Shown one piece after another: positions 36,634 through 45,969 of a DNA stretch of 64,000 nt. Below the pieces are notes generated by a model. That model saw nothing but the letters and a program-made list of their open reading frames with translations. It had not been told where the DNA came from and ran no database searches. Position 1 is the first letter of the stretch, and the number at the start of each line of letters is the position of its first letter. Made by a program: the position numbers and the translations under genes. The DNA comes from an uncultured Bacteroidales bacterium (GTDB lineage: Bacteria > Bacteroidota > Bacteroidia > Bacteroidales > Paludibacteraceae): positions 60,691 through 124,690 of the forward strand of contig ONTT01000007.1 of NCBI GenBank assembly GCA_900320865.1, written 5' to 3'.

Positions 36634-36826
36634 AAATCGCCATTTTTGTACATTTGATGCTTATACTATATTTATACATAGTATAAATATATATTTTGTG
36701 CCTTTCGTAAGTTTAAATGAACGGTTTTTCCCCTGATTTTCAAGGGCTAATATTTCATATTACAACCAAATTTTAAGAAAAAAGGATAAAAAATATAAAA
36801 AATTGTAAAAAAAATGAACATAACTC

Positions 36827-36857
36827 TTGCATGTTTCAAAAAAAAGTAGTAACTTTG
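36827..36857 (+). promoter_or_regulatory. Promoter of the galactan-type PUL
   Basis: TTGCATGTTTC (from 36827) and TAACTTTG (36850-36857), 20-base spacing. A leader of about 80 bases follows before the MFS gene. No other promoter of this type was seen before the SusC and SusD genes, so the locus may be one transcript. Confidence 0.75.
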
Positions 36858-36941
36858 CACTCGATTTTGTAAAGTCGATTTGTCAAAAAGACAAACAAAA
36901 TGGATTTTAGGCGAACGACGAACGAATAACAACTAATTACC

Positions 36942-38327
36942 ATGCAGAAAAGAAACTTATCTTTTGCACAGCTCTTTAATCTGAGTTTCGGCTTCTTCGG
37001 AGTGCAGATTGCTTATGCTCTTCAAAGCGCCAACATCTCTCGTATCTTTGCTACTCTCGGCGCGGATCCCCATCAATTGTCTTTCTTCTGGATCCTTCCG
37101 CCGTTGATGGGTATGATCGTTCAGCCGCTCATTGGTATCCTTTCGGATAAAACATGGTTCGGTAAGTTCTTTGGTCGCCGTAAGTTCTATCTTCTCGTGG
37201 GCGCGCTCATTGCGGTCGCGGTGATGGTTCTCCTGCCCAATGCCGGTAACTTTACCTTCGAGCAGGGTGTGTGGCTTGGCCTGAATGCTGCGATGTGGTT
37301 CGGCCTCTTTAGTCTCATGTTCCTCGATACCTCCATTAATATCGCGATGCAGCCGTTTAAGATGATGGTCGGCGATACGGTCAATGAGGAGCAGAAAGGT
37401 ACGGCTTATGCTATTCAGTCGGCTCTCTGTAATGCCGGCTCTGTGGTCGGCTATCTCTTCCCGATATTCTTTACCTGGATCGGTATCGCCAATACAGCCG
37501 AAGAAGGAGTCATCCCCGATTCGGTAAAATGGTCCTTCTATGCGGGCGCGGCGATCCTCATCCTCTGTTCGCTCTATACTTTCTTGGCAGTAGAAGAAAT
37601 GGATCCGCAAGAGTATGCCGAGTTCCATGGCCTTAATAAGAAAAAAGAAGACGAAGATACCAAAGAAACAGGCGGTAACAACGGCTTTATTCTCCGTTCC
37701 TTCCTTACCGTCGGCCTCGTGCAGTTCTTCTGCTGGGCGGCTTTCATGTATATGTGGACCTATTCCAATGGCGCCATTGCGGCTAACTGCTTCGGCTGGG
37801 ATGGCTTGGATGCCAAGGATGCGTCTTTCCAGGACGCTGGTAACTGGGTGGGCGTCGTCTTCTGCGTGCAGGCTGTCGGATCGCTCCTCTGGGCGGCTTT
37901 CTTGCCGAAACTCGAGCATTGGTTCGGTAACAAAGGTGCATATGCCGTTTCGCTCATCGTGGGAGCTATCGGTTTCGCATCAGTATTCTTTGTGCATGGC
38001 GATTATGCCCTCGGATCGCTCATTATCCCGGGCAAATATGTGATCTTCGTTAGTTACGCGCTGATCGGCGCTGCTTGGGCAGCTATGCTGGCCTTGCCGT
38101 TCACGATTATCACAAACGCTATCTCGGGAAGCAAACATATGGGCGCCCTGCTTGGCCTGTTTAACTGTACGATCTGTATTCCGCAAATCATCGCAGCCTT
38201 GTGCGGCGGTTTACTCCTTAATAATATATGCGCGCACGTACAAGCCGGAATGCTTGTGGTGGCAGGTGTGCTCCTCGTTCTCGGCGCTCTTGCTGTTGCG
38301 CTCATCAAGGAAAAAAAAGAAGATTAA
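36942..38327 (+). CDS. MFS sugar transporter
   Basis: A 461-residue inner-membrane protein with about 12 helices, resembling the SLC45/GPH-like sugar permeases that Bacteroidota carry next to SusC/SusD systems. Conserved-looking segments are GMIVQPLIGILSDKTWFGKFFGRRKFY between helices 2 and 3, split here by position about 62-88, and PFTIITNAI near helix 10. It would import sugars released in the periplasm, here most likely galactose or galacto-oligosaccharides (inference from neighbours). It is the first gene of the PUL and is preceded by a clear promoter. Confidence 0.88.
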   Translation: MQKRNLSFAQLFNLSFGFFGVQIAYALQSANISRIFATLGADPHQLSFFWILPPLMGMIVQPLIGILSDKTWFGKFFGRRKFYLLVGALIAVAVMVLLPNAGNFTFEQGVWLGLNAAMWFGLFSLMFLDTSINIAMQPFKMMVGDTVNEEQKGTAYAIQSALCNAGSVVGYLFPIFFTWIGIANTAEEGVIPDSVKWSFYAGAAILILCSLYTFLAVEEMDPQEYAEFHGLNKKKEDEDTKETGGNNGFILRSFLTVGLVQFFCWAAFMYMWTYSNGAIAANCFGWDGLDAKDASFQDAGNWVGVVFCVQAVGSLLWAAFLPKLEHWFGNKGAYAVSLIVGAIGFASVFFVHGDYALGSLIIPGKYVIFVSYALIGAAWAAMLALPFTIITNAISGSKHMGALLGLFNCTICIPQIIAALCGGLLLNNICAHVQAGMLVVAGVLLVLGALAVALIKEKKED

Positions 38328-38354
38328 TACAAACAATATATCAATCAATCCATT

Positions 38355-39500
38355 ATGAAAAACAAACTACTAGTATGTATGTGCGCTATAGCGATGGTAG
38401 TAGGTTTGCTTACTTCTTGTCAGAAGGACGCGGACTTGTACGCTATTGATGCACAGATCGCTGAGAATTCCATTCTGAAGGATGGTTCCGATGGTCGTTA
38501 CTATTACTTTATCGAAGTTGATTCAACGACGATGAGTACTAAGTTGCATGAGTGGAAGTTGGTGAACGACTCCACTGGCCGGACAGGTTACTATCGTCTT
38601 GCCTCTACCGGTAACAGCGAGGACCAGGATGTGACGACTTCGTTGACATGGGAGAAAGCTACCATGTCGGAAGATGGCCTTTCTATGTCGATTCCCGTTA
38701 AATTGGGGGACAAAGAATTGGTGTTGACTTGGAAGGATGGTGTGCTCGTGACTAACGATTACACTACGGAGAGAACGATTATCTCGCTCGCTAATGTGTT
38801 GCGTTCGGTGAATGACAACTTCGCTGGTTTTGATTTCGTCTATAGTGACACAGCCAGCTACATCACTTCACGCAAAGATACCACCTATTATCTGGCATGG
38901 AAGACTCAAGTGGTTAGTTATTCGCAGGAACAGATAGATAGTGCTAAAGCAGCGTTAATCGAATTGGCCGATACCTTGCACTGGTTCAATGCAACTTTCC
39001 CGAATCAAGCCGTACCTGATACCGTTAGATTTGCATCTAAACCGCAAAGTGATGGTAAGTTTAAAGGTCAGGTTTCTATTCCGTATGAGACCTTCAAAGT
39101 AGATGAGATCAAAACCAACCATGGTCCGTTGAATATCATCAATGGCGAAATGGTTTATGACCGAGTATCTACTGCGAATACAGGTGCGTTCTCTATCCAC
39201 AAACAAACTTGGACAGAGCAGTGCTATACCAAGCCTGCTGATACTACTGCGGTTCAAACAGAGTATTTGCTGGAGATTTCCAATGCGAAATGGACTCCTA
39301 TTTCGTTTATCAATATTAAGAAATTCAATATTCTCTTCAAAGGTAAGGCTCATATCATTACCAAGAAGATTGTTGCGGGTAATGTAGTAGAGGATAAGAC
39401 GGAAGATAAAGATGATTACTTCTTTGAAGTTCCTCTGTCTGCTTTCAGCCGCTTGGATGGAGAAGTTTCGTACGAAGAACATAAGTATAAGAATAAATAA
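38355..39500 (+). CDS. Lipoprotein of unknown function in the PUL
   Basis: A 381-residue predicted lipoprotein (signal ending GLLTSCQKD). The mature part is beta-rich, with a NGPLNI-like segment, a DTTYYLAWKTQ strand and a C-terminal helix-poor tail. I recognise no domain. Its place between a sugar permease and SusC suggests a surface or periplasmic glycan-binding role, or a fold with enzymatic activity, but no catalytic motif stands out. It ends 12 bases before SusC. Confidence 0.7.
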   Translation: MKNKLLVCMCAIAMVVGLLTSCQKDADLYAIDAQIAENSILKDGSDGRYYYFIEVDSTTMSTKLHEWKLVNDSTGRTGYYRLASTGNSEDQDVTTSLTWEKATMSEDGLSMSIPVKLGDKELVLTWKDGVLVTNDYTTERTIISLANVLRSVNDNFAGFDFVYSDTASYITSRKDTTYYLAWKTQVVSYSQEQIDSAKAALIELADTLHWFNATFPNQAVPDTVRFASKPQSDGKFKGQVSIPYETFKVDEIKTNHGPLNIINGEMVYDRVSTANTGAFSIHKQTWTEQCYTKPADTTAVQTEYLLEISNAKWTPISFINIKKFNILFKGKAHIITKKIVAGNVVEDKTEDKDDYFFEVPLSAFSRLDGEVSYEEHKYKNK

Positions 39501-39512
39501 ACACCTAATACG

Positions 39513-42500
39513 ATGAAAAATTCTATTCTTTCATTTCGTGCTATGGCGCTTTTGCTCATGCTTTTTGTGGGTATGACTGTATTTGCGCAGACTACTGTAC
39601 AAGGTACAGTGATTGATGCAGCGAATGGTGAGCCGATTATCGGTGCCTCTATTTTGGAAGTAGGTACAACGAACGGTACAATCACCGACTGGGATGGTAA
39701 TTTTACCCTTACCGTACAACCAGGAGCCAAATTGGCAATATCTTATATGGGTTATAAGACCCAAGAGTTGGCTGCTGCCCCGTCTCTTTCTGTTAAACTG
39801 AGTGAGGACTCTGAGTTGCTCGATGAAGTGGTGGTTGTCGGATATGGTGTTGTGAAGAAAAACGATGCTACCGGTTCTGTAACCGCTATCAAACCCGATG
39901 AGATGAACAAGGGTCTTCAAACCAGTGCGCAAGACATGCTTTCCGGTAAAATTGCCGGTGTGAATGTAACTAGCGCTGGTGGTACACCGGGTGGTGGCGC
40001 TACGATTCGTATTCGTGGTGGATCGTCTCTTTCCGCTTCAAATGACCCGTTGATCGTTATCGATGGTCAGATTATGGATAACAATGGTATTCCGGGGGCT
40101 GCAAACCCGCTGTCAATGGTGAACCCGTCGGATATCGAGACCTTCACCGTCCTCAAAGACGCTTCCGCTACTGCTATCTATGGTAGCCGTGCTTCTAACG
40201 GTGTCATCATCATTACAACGAAGAAAGGTGCGACTGGCGCAAAACCGTCTGTTACATACGATGGTAACGTATCCTTTGGTACGTTGACCAATACGCTTAA
40301 GACTCTGACTGGTGATGAGATTCGTGCTTACGCTATGTCGCTCGGTTATACGCACGATCAGATGAAATATCTGGGAACTGCAAATACTAATTGGCAGAAC
40401 CAAGTGTACAGAGTAGCGGTTTCTACTGACCATAACGTATCTATCAAGGGTGGTGTGAAAAACAAAGTAGTTGATATGCCGTATCGTGCTTCTATCGGAT
40501 ATACTCTCCAGCAAGGTACAATCAAAACCTCAGAGATGCAACGTGTAACTGCAGCTATCTCGCTCAACCCGTCGTTCCTTGATAAGCACTTGAATATCAA
40601 TTTCAATGCTAAGGGTATGTATATCTTCAATAGCTATGAACCCGGTGTAGTTGGTGCTGCTCTTTCGATGGACCCGACTCAACCTGTTTCCGTTGGAGCT
40701 GAGGGGGTTAAAGGTATCTACGGAGATATGCTGCTCTCGAAAGCGGATGCGGATAAATTCTTCGGTGGATTCTATCAGCCGACACAAGAAGCATCGTACG
40801 GTGATAGCGAGTGGAATCTTGCTCTTAAGAGCAATACCACTACCAACCCGGTCGCTTCACTGGCGCTGCAGTCCAACAAAGCGCACTCTGGCGCATTCGT
40901 GGGTAATATCGAGGCAGACTATATGATCCATGGTTTCGAAGACCTGCACTTGCATGCTAACTTCGGCGCTAACTACGCGTATGGTAAGCAACGTAATGTC
41001 AACTCGAATATGAGTGCCGGCTCTCACTACTATGGTTGGGATGGTTTCACCGAGAAGCAAAACTATAGCTTGCAATTCAACTGCTATGCTATGTATACCA
41101 AGGACTTTACGGAAAATCATCACTTCGATATTATGGCGGGTTATGAGTGGTCGCATCAATACAATGACGGTCACAGCCTCGGTAATGGTTGGTATCCGTT
41201 GACCAATACCAAGTTGGATGCTAATGGCAATCCTTTGGCTGGTACAAAGGCTAATTATAGCGCTAGCTCATGGGCTTCCGAGAGCTACATCGTTTCGTTC
41301 CTCGGACGTGCAAACTATAAAGGTTGGGATCAGTTGATGTTAACTGTGAACTTCCGTGCTGATGGTTCGTCTCGTTTCGCGCCCGAGCACCGTTGGGGCT
41401 TCTTCCCATCTGTTGCTGCTGGTTGGAAGATCAAAGAGACCTTCTTCAAGGATGTAAACTGGTTGGATAACTTTACCCTCCGTCTCGGTTGGGGTATCAC
41501 CGGTCAGCAAGAACTGAATAACGGTGACTATCCGTACTTGGCTACCTATACCAAATCAACCAACTATCAAGTTTATTATCCTGTTGGCGGGGATAATTAC
41601 GCTACGGAAAATAAGAACCTGGATATTCTTGACCCGACACAAGGTCAGTATGTTGTGGATAACAACGGTAATATCCTGTACTATAGCTATCGTCCGAATT
41701 CCTATAACTACGACTTGACTTGGGAGAAGACAACTTCCTACAACGTAGGTATCGACTACTCCTTCCTCAATAACCGAATTTCCGGTAATATCGATTACTA
41801 CTATCGTTTAACCAACGACTTGCTCAATACGGTTACTGTAGCTGCCGGTACGAACTTCCGTAACCGTGTAATCTCCAACGTCGGTTCGCTGTCTAACCAA
41901 GGTGTTGAGTTCGCTATCAACGCAGTTGTTTTGGATTACGGACGTCGCTTTAAATGGGATCTCGGATACAACGTTACTTGGAATGACAACAAGATCATCC
42001 GCCTGAATACCGGCGAGAGCCAGACTTCTATTCCTACTGGTGGTATAAGCTCTGGTACCGGAAATACCATACAAGAGCATGCGGTAGGTGAGGCTACATC
42101 TTCATTCTATGTTTACGAGGCAAGACCGAATTACAAAGATGATGGAACCAAGTTCTGGTATGTTGTTGACCGCAATGAAGATGGTGTTATTGATGAATTG
42201 GATAAATACCACTATCATAGCCCGGCAGCTCCTGTAACAATGGGATTCCAGATGAAGTTCCAATTCTATGATTTCGACCTCGGTATGAGTTTCCGTGCTA
42301 ACCTCGGTAACTACGTTTACAACGATGTGAAGGCTTCTAACCTGCAGAATGTAACACGCGAGAACTTCAATAAGAATAATTACATGCAAGGTGTGCTCCG
42401 TGATTGCTTTACTACCTACTATGTGGATAATATGCGTTCGGATGGCATCTATGCAGATGAAGCTGGTGCTACTAAGTTCGATAAATGGTTCGCTACTGAC

Positions 42501-42719
42501 TATTTCGTAGAGAATGCTTCCTTCCTCCGTTGTGATAACATCACACTCGGTTGGTCGTTCAAACGTCCGAAAGTAAGCGGCCGTGTATTCGGTACAGTCA
42601 GCAACCCATTTGTTATCTCTCGTTACTCGGGTCTTGACCCGGAGGTTGCTGGAGGTATTGACAATAATATCTACCCGCGTTCTATGACAACGGTGCTGGG
42701 TGTTAACCTCCAATTCTAA
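39513..42719 (+). CDS. SusC/RagA-family TonB-dependent outer-membrane transporter
   Basis: A 1068-residue outer-membrane importer for oligosaccharides. In order: signal peptide (ends TVFAQ), a carboxypeptidase-regulatory-like domain (VQGTVIDAANGEPIIGASI), the TonB box and plug (DEVVVVGYG..., IRGGSSLSASNDPLIVIDGQ, ASNGVIIITTKKG), then a barrel ending in a typical phenylalanine (GVNLQF). It pairs with the SusD-like gene 44 bases downstream. Substrate is inferred as beta-galactan from nearby galactose genes and the GH53 gene at 62433, not from the sequence itself. Confidence 0.96.
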   Translation: MKNSILSFRAMALLLMLFVGMTVFAQTTVQGTVIDAANGEPIIGASILEVGTTNGTITDWDGNFTLTVQPGAKLAISYMGYKTQELAAAPSLSVKLSEDSELLDEVVVVGYGVVKKNDATGSVTAIKPDEMNKGLQTSAQDMLSGKIAGVNVTSAGGTPGGGATIRIRGGSSLSASNDPLIVIDGQIMDNNGIPGAANPLSMVNPSDIETFTVLKDASATAIYGSRASNGVIIITTKKGATGAKPSVTYDGNVSFGTLTNTLKTLTGDEIRAYAMSLGYTHDQMKYLGTANTNWQNQVYRVAVSTDHNVSIKGGVKNKVVDMPYRASIGYTLQQGTIKTSEMQRVTAAISLNPSFLDKHLNINFNAKGMYIFNSYEPGVVGAALSMDPTQPVSVGAEGVKGIYGDMLLSKADADKFFGGFYQPTQEASYGDSEWNLALKSNTTTNPVASLALQSNKAHSGAFVGNIEADYMIHGFEDLHLHANFGANYAYGKQRNVNSNMSAGSHYYGWDGFTEKQNYSLQFNCYAMYTKDFTENHHFDIMAGYEWSHQYNDGHSLGNGWYPLTNTKLDANGNPLAGTKANYSASSWASESYIVSFLGRANYKGWDQLMLTVNFRADGSSRFAPEHRWGFFPSVAAGWKIKETFFKDVNWLDNFTLRLGWGITGQQELNNGDYPYLATYTKSTNYQVYYPVGGDNYATENKNLDILDPTQGQYVVDNNGNILYYSYRPNSYNYDLTWEKTTSYNVGIDYSFLNNRISGNIDYYYRLTNDLLNTVTVAAGTNFRNRVISNVGSLSNQGVEFAINAVVLDYGRRFKWDLGYNVTWNDNKIIRLNTGESQTSIPTGGISSGTGNTIQEHAVGEATSSFYVYEARPNYKDDGTKFWYVVDRNEDGVIDELDKYHYHSPAAPVTMGFQMKFQFYDFDLGMSFRANLGNYVYNDVKASNLQNVTRENFNKNNYMQGVLRDCFTTYYVDNMRSDGIYADEAGATKFDKWFATDYFVENASFLRCDNITLGWSFKRPKVSGRVFGTVSNPFVISRYSGLDPEVAGGIDNNIYPRSMTTVLGVNLQF

Positions 42720-42725
42720 GCAAAC

Positions 42726-42753
42726 AGATAACTGATAACTGAAATCTGAAAAA
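42726..42753. repeat. Heptamer array (4 units) between SusC and SusD
   Basis: Units AGATAAC, TGATAAC, TGAAATC, TGAAAAA. It fills most of the 44-base gap. Confidence 0.72.
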
Positions 42754-42763
42754 TTATCATATT

Positions 42764-44473
42764 ATGAAAAATCTAGTTAAATATGTAGCAATGGCGCTGG
42801 TGGCTTTTGGATTCGCATCGTGCGTTCAAGACCTCAATACTTCGCCTATTGACAAGAACTCAACTACGGGTTTCAATCAGGATGCTATCTTTACCAAGAT
42901 CTATGCTACACTGGGTACCACTGGTCAGACAGGTGCTGCCGGTTCCGGTGACGTTGATGATATTGATGAAGGTTGGTCCGGCCTCTTCCGCGTTTCGTGG
43001 GTGCTGAACGGCTTCCCAACGGATGAAGGTTGGTGGATTTGGAATGACGTTGGTGTTGATCAAACGCGTGTCATGGGATGGGATGGCGAGAATGCCCTCA
43101 TTAAATGTCTTTACTTCCGTTGTATGATCGACGCGAAGTATTGCAACCACTTCTTGGCTTATGCTGACTCTACATCTCAGAAAGATATGGAGCAACGCGC
43201 TGAGGTGCGTTTCATCCGGGCCTTGAACTACTGGTATCTGCTCGATATGTTCAAGTTTGCACCGTATATGGTAAAAGAGAGTACAGATCCTACCAACTAT
43301 CCTATTTTCTTAACCCGTACGGAATTGTACAACTGGTTGGAGAAAGAATTGTTGGATTTGACGACCTTGTTGCCTCCTCAGCGTTTAGGCAAATATCGTG
43401 TAGATCAAACTGCGGCTTGGTTGCTGCTTGCCCGTATCTACCTCAATGCAGAGGTTTATACCGGTCAGCAACAGTGGGTTAAAGCACAAGAAGCTGCCGA
43501 TAAAGCATTACAAGGTGGCTATGAACTCTTTGAAGAGGATGTTACCAATTTGACTGGTGTTCGTTATAGCGCTTATCAACAATTATTCATGGGAGATAAC
43601 GACCGTGAAGTGACGAAGAATGGTAACCCCGGTCCGGCGAAAGAAGCAGTGCTCCTCGTTTATCAAGACGGTCAGTATTGCCGCTCTTACGGTGGCGTAC
43701 AATATGCTATCGCTGCTACCCGTGATGGAGGTATGACGCCGTGGGGTGTCGGCGAGAACTGGAAATGTTTCCGTACATCTCCGGAGATGGTGGAGAAATT
43801 CTTCAATCTCTCTTATGCGGAGACTATCAAAGCAAATGAGTATGAGATGCCGGCGCTGGCTAATGATGACCGTGCTATACTCTGCTCATATGTCGCAGGA
43901 AACCCGAATACCTGGAAGTTGGATGGAGGTATGAAATCTGATTTCTACGCTTCTTGGGCTTGTCCTAAATTTACGGCGGTTTATTCCACTTCGGATAGCC
44001 TGACACATATCTTGAACTCAGATGCTTCATGGCCCGACACCGATATACCTTTGATGCGTATTGCTGAGGCGTATCTGATTAAGGGTGAGGCATTGTATCG
44101 TCAGGGTAAAACGGCTCCTGCATTGGTCGAAATTAATAAGGTACGTGCACGTGCACACGCAAACCCGCTTACATCGCTCGATGATAAAACGCTGTGCGAT
44201 GAGTGGTGCCGTGAATTCTGGGGAGAAGGACGTCGCCGTATTGACTTGATCCGCTTTAACCGCTTTGCAGGCCCGCAAGCGGATGCAAACAACTATCATT
44301 GGGAAGGCCGTGGAGGTGCTTCGTCATTCAAGTCGGTAGAAGAGAAATACAACTGGTTCCCTGTGCCGTCTGATGACAAACGTACCAACCCGAACTTCAA
44401 GAAGATGGTAATCGACAACCCAGAGAACCCGTATGCTAATCAAGGCGGTGATGGTTACATCTATGCAAATTAA
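42764..44473 (+). CDS. SusD/RagB-family surface glycan-binding lipoprotein
   Basis: A 569-residue partner of SusC that acts as the lid over the transporter at the cell surface. The lipoprotein signal ends GFASCVQD. The SusD pattern is clear: helical repeats with AEVRFIRALNYWYLLDMF, an IAEAYLIKGEALYRQG motif, REFWGEGRRRIDLIRFNRF and a C-terminal NPNFKKMV...PYANQGGDG end. Spacing to SusC is 44 bases and includes a short heptamer array. Confidence 0.95.
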   Translation: MKNLVKYVAMALVAFGFASCVQDLNTSPIDKNSTTGFNQDAIFTKIYATLGTTGQTGAAGSGDVDDIDEGWSGLFRVSWVLNGFPTDEGWWIWNDVGVDQTRVMGWDGENALIKCLYFRCMIDAKYCNHFLAYADSTSQKDMEQRAEVRFIRALNYWYLLDMFKFAPYMVKESTDPTNYPIFLTRTELYNWLEKELLDLTTLLPPQRLGKYRVDQTAAWLLLARIYLNAEVYTGQQQWVKAQEAADKALQGGYELFEEDVTNLTGVRYSAYQQLFMGDNDREVTKNGNPGPAKEAVLLVYQDGQYCRSYGGVQYAIAATRDGGMTPWGVGENWKCFRTSPEMVEKFFNLSYAETIKANEYEMPALANDDRAILCSYVAGNPNTWKLDGGMKSDFYASWACPKFTAVYSTSDSLTHILNSDASWPDTDIPLMRIAEAYLIKGEALYRQGKTAPALVEINKVRARAHANPLTSLDDKTLCDEWCREFWGEGRRRIDLIRFNRFAGPQADANNYHWEGRGGASSFKSVEEKYNWFPVPSDDKRTNPNFKKMVIDNPENPYANQGGDGYIYAN

Positions 44474-44543
44474 TATAGAGAACAAATATCGCAAGATATT
44501 ATTTATCATCTAATTAACATTTATTAACAAAATTTTTAAAATT

Positions 44544-45881
44544 ATGAAAAAGTTTTATGCATTTTTTGCTGCAGCTCTGATGAGCGTAAGCTTGTATGCT
44601 GCTGCTCCTACAGCTGCTGAAATCGCTGCTGCGTACGACATTACCAACAACGTCGTATTCGTAATCGAGTTTATCGAGGACGCTGAGGTCTGCAACGACA
44701 TTCGTTTCGTAGGTACTCCTAACAACTGGGGTAAAGGTGATGTAGAAGGCGCCTCTGAGAGCTGGGACAACTGCGAGAAGTTCGCTCCGGTAGAGGGTCA
44801 CGAAGGCTGGTTTGCAGCTGAGTTGGCTTACAGCGATGGTTTCCAGGGTAAACCGCTCCAAGAGCCGACTGATCGTTCCTGGACTTGGGACTACCAATGT
44901 GGTGACAAGGATGCTTGGGTACATGTAGATGGTCTGGAGTTGGAATTGACCGATGGTTACGCAGGTGAGTGTAACATCGCTGCAAAAGCTCCGGGTGCTT
45001 ACATCTATCAACTTAAGTATTGGAAGAACCACAAAACTCCGTGCGCTCCTGTTGTAAAACACAATTACACTATTAAACTTTATGCTCCGGATGCATGTTC
45101 TGACATGAAACCGGCTATCGTTGGTGACTTCAACGGCTGGAAAGAAGGCGTTGCTATGAGCGAGGGTCTCGATGATGACTTCAACACCGTTTATACCTAT
45201 ACCTTCGAGGATCAAGAAGGTCACGGTTTCAAGATCAAAGAGGTTGAAGATACCGACTGGTCGAACCAGATGCAATATTGGGTTCCGGAAGACGAAGAGA
45301 ATGATGTTCCGGGTTATTGGACCAACTTTGACAACTACGAACTCGGCGCAGAAGAGACTATCGTTTTAAATTGGAGTGATAACACCAAATATCGTTTCGC
45401 TCTTTGCGGTGAGGTAATCGAGGAAGCTGACGTTATCGTAACGATTAAGGTTCCGGCAGGTGCTCCGGCAGCTGGTGTTGAGATCATGGGTTCCTTCATG
45501 GAAGATGGCTGGAACAATGGTGTCCTTTTGACCGAGAATCAAAGTGTTTGGGGCGCAGTCCTTACAGATATTAAGTCTACTGCCGAATTTAAATTCCGTG
45601 AGGCTGGTACTTGGGATAATGAAATCCTTTACAATGGCGAGTCTCTTTCTAACTTTGTATTCGGCGAAGTTTGGTTAGATGGCTCAGAGGTAGGTGAGGC
45701 TTATGCAGCTTACAAGATCGTTGCTTTGGATCTCTCTGGCGAAGGCTATACTTGGAAAGCTGAGCAAGGTATCGAGAACATCACTCTGACCGAGAAGGCT
45801 CAGAAGGTTGTTGTTGACGGCGTTATCTACATCGTTCGTGACAACAAGATGTTCAACCTCCAAGGTGCACAAGTTCGTTAA
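44544..45881 (+). CDS. Secreted multi-domain glycan-binding-like protein with C-terminal tail
   Basis: A 445-residue protein with a signal peptide (LMSVSLYAAAP) and no lipobox. It shows three immunoglobulin-like, starch-binding-like modules: about residues 20-165 (FVGTPNNWGKGDVEG), 170-300 (AIVGDFNGWKEGV) and 310-395 (EIMGSFMEDGWNNGV). FNGW-type motifs are common in CBM20/48-like and SusE/SusF-like domains. The last 35 residues (KAQKVVVDGVIYIVRDNK...) match tails of two other secreted proteins in this window. It occupies the SusE position of the PUL and ends before a strong terminator. Binding specificity unknown. Confidence 0.8.
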   Translation: MKKFYAFFAAALMSVSLYAAAPTAAEIAAAYDITNNVVFVIEFIEDAEVCNDIRFVGTPNNWGKGDVEGASESWDNCEKFAPVEGHEGWFAAELAYSDGFQGKPLQEPTDRSWTWDYQCGDKDAWVHVDGLELELTDGYAGECNIAAKAPGAYIYQLKYWKNHKTPCAPVVKHNYTIKLYAPDACSDMKPAIVGDFNGWKEGVAMSEGLDDDFNTVYTYTFEDQEGHGFKIKEVEDTDWSNQMQYWVPEDEENDVPGYWTNFDNYELGAEETIVLNWSDNTKYRFALCGEVIEEADVIVTIKVPAGAPAAGVEIMGSFMEDGWNNGVLLTENQSVWGAVLTDIKSTAEFKFREAGTWDNEILYNGESLSNFVFGEVWLDGSEVGEAYAAYKIVALDLSGEGYTWKAEQGIENITLTEKAQKVVVDGVIYIVRDNKMFNLQGAQVR

Positions 45882-45897
45882 TCAACGACTTACACAC

Positions 45898-45934
45898 AAA
45901 AGAATAGGGACGCTTCGGCGCCCCTATTTCTTTT
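45898..45934. terminator. Bidirectional intrinsic terminator between PUL and GH2 operon
   Basis: Stem of AATAGGGACGC and GCGCCCCTATT around a TTCG tetraloop, flanked by A-rich and T-rich runs (CTTTT). It lies between convergent genes and can serve both strands. Confidence 0.85.
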
Positions 45935-45969
45935 AATTCATAATTTAAAATTCTTAATATTTAATTTAT
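45935..45969. repeat. Heptamer array (5 units) at the GH2 stop
   Basis: Units AATTCAT, AATTTAA, AATTCTT, AATATTT, AATTTAT. It begins at the terminator and covers the stop codon of GH2. Confidence 0.75.

Larger units (their letters stand above)
36278..36826. other. Non-coding stretch with 11-base arrays and an inverted repeat
   Basis: No convincing gene. It holds two adjacent 11-base repeat arrays (36510-36633) and an AT-rich inverted repeat, TTATACTAT (36661-36669) against ATAGTATAA (36678-36686) with an eight-base loop. The part from 36300 to 36505 shows nothing I can name. Confidence 0.6.

Noticed and set aside
44485-44500. AATATC-GCAA-GATATT hairpin between SusD and the glycan-binding gene
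   Set aside because: A six-pair AT-rich stem; could reduce read-through, but too little to list as a terminator.
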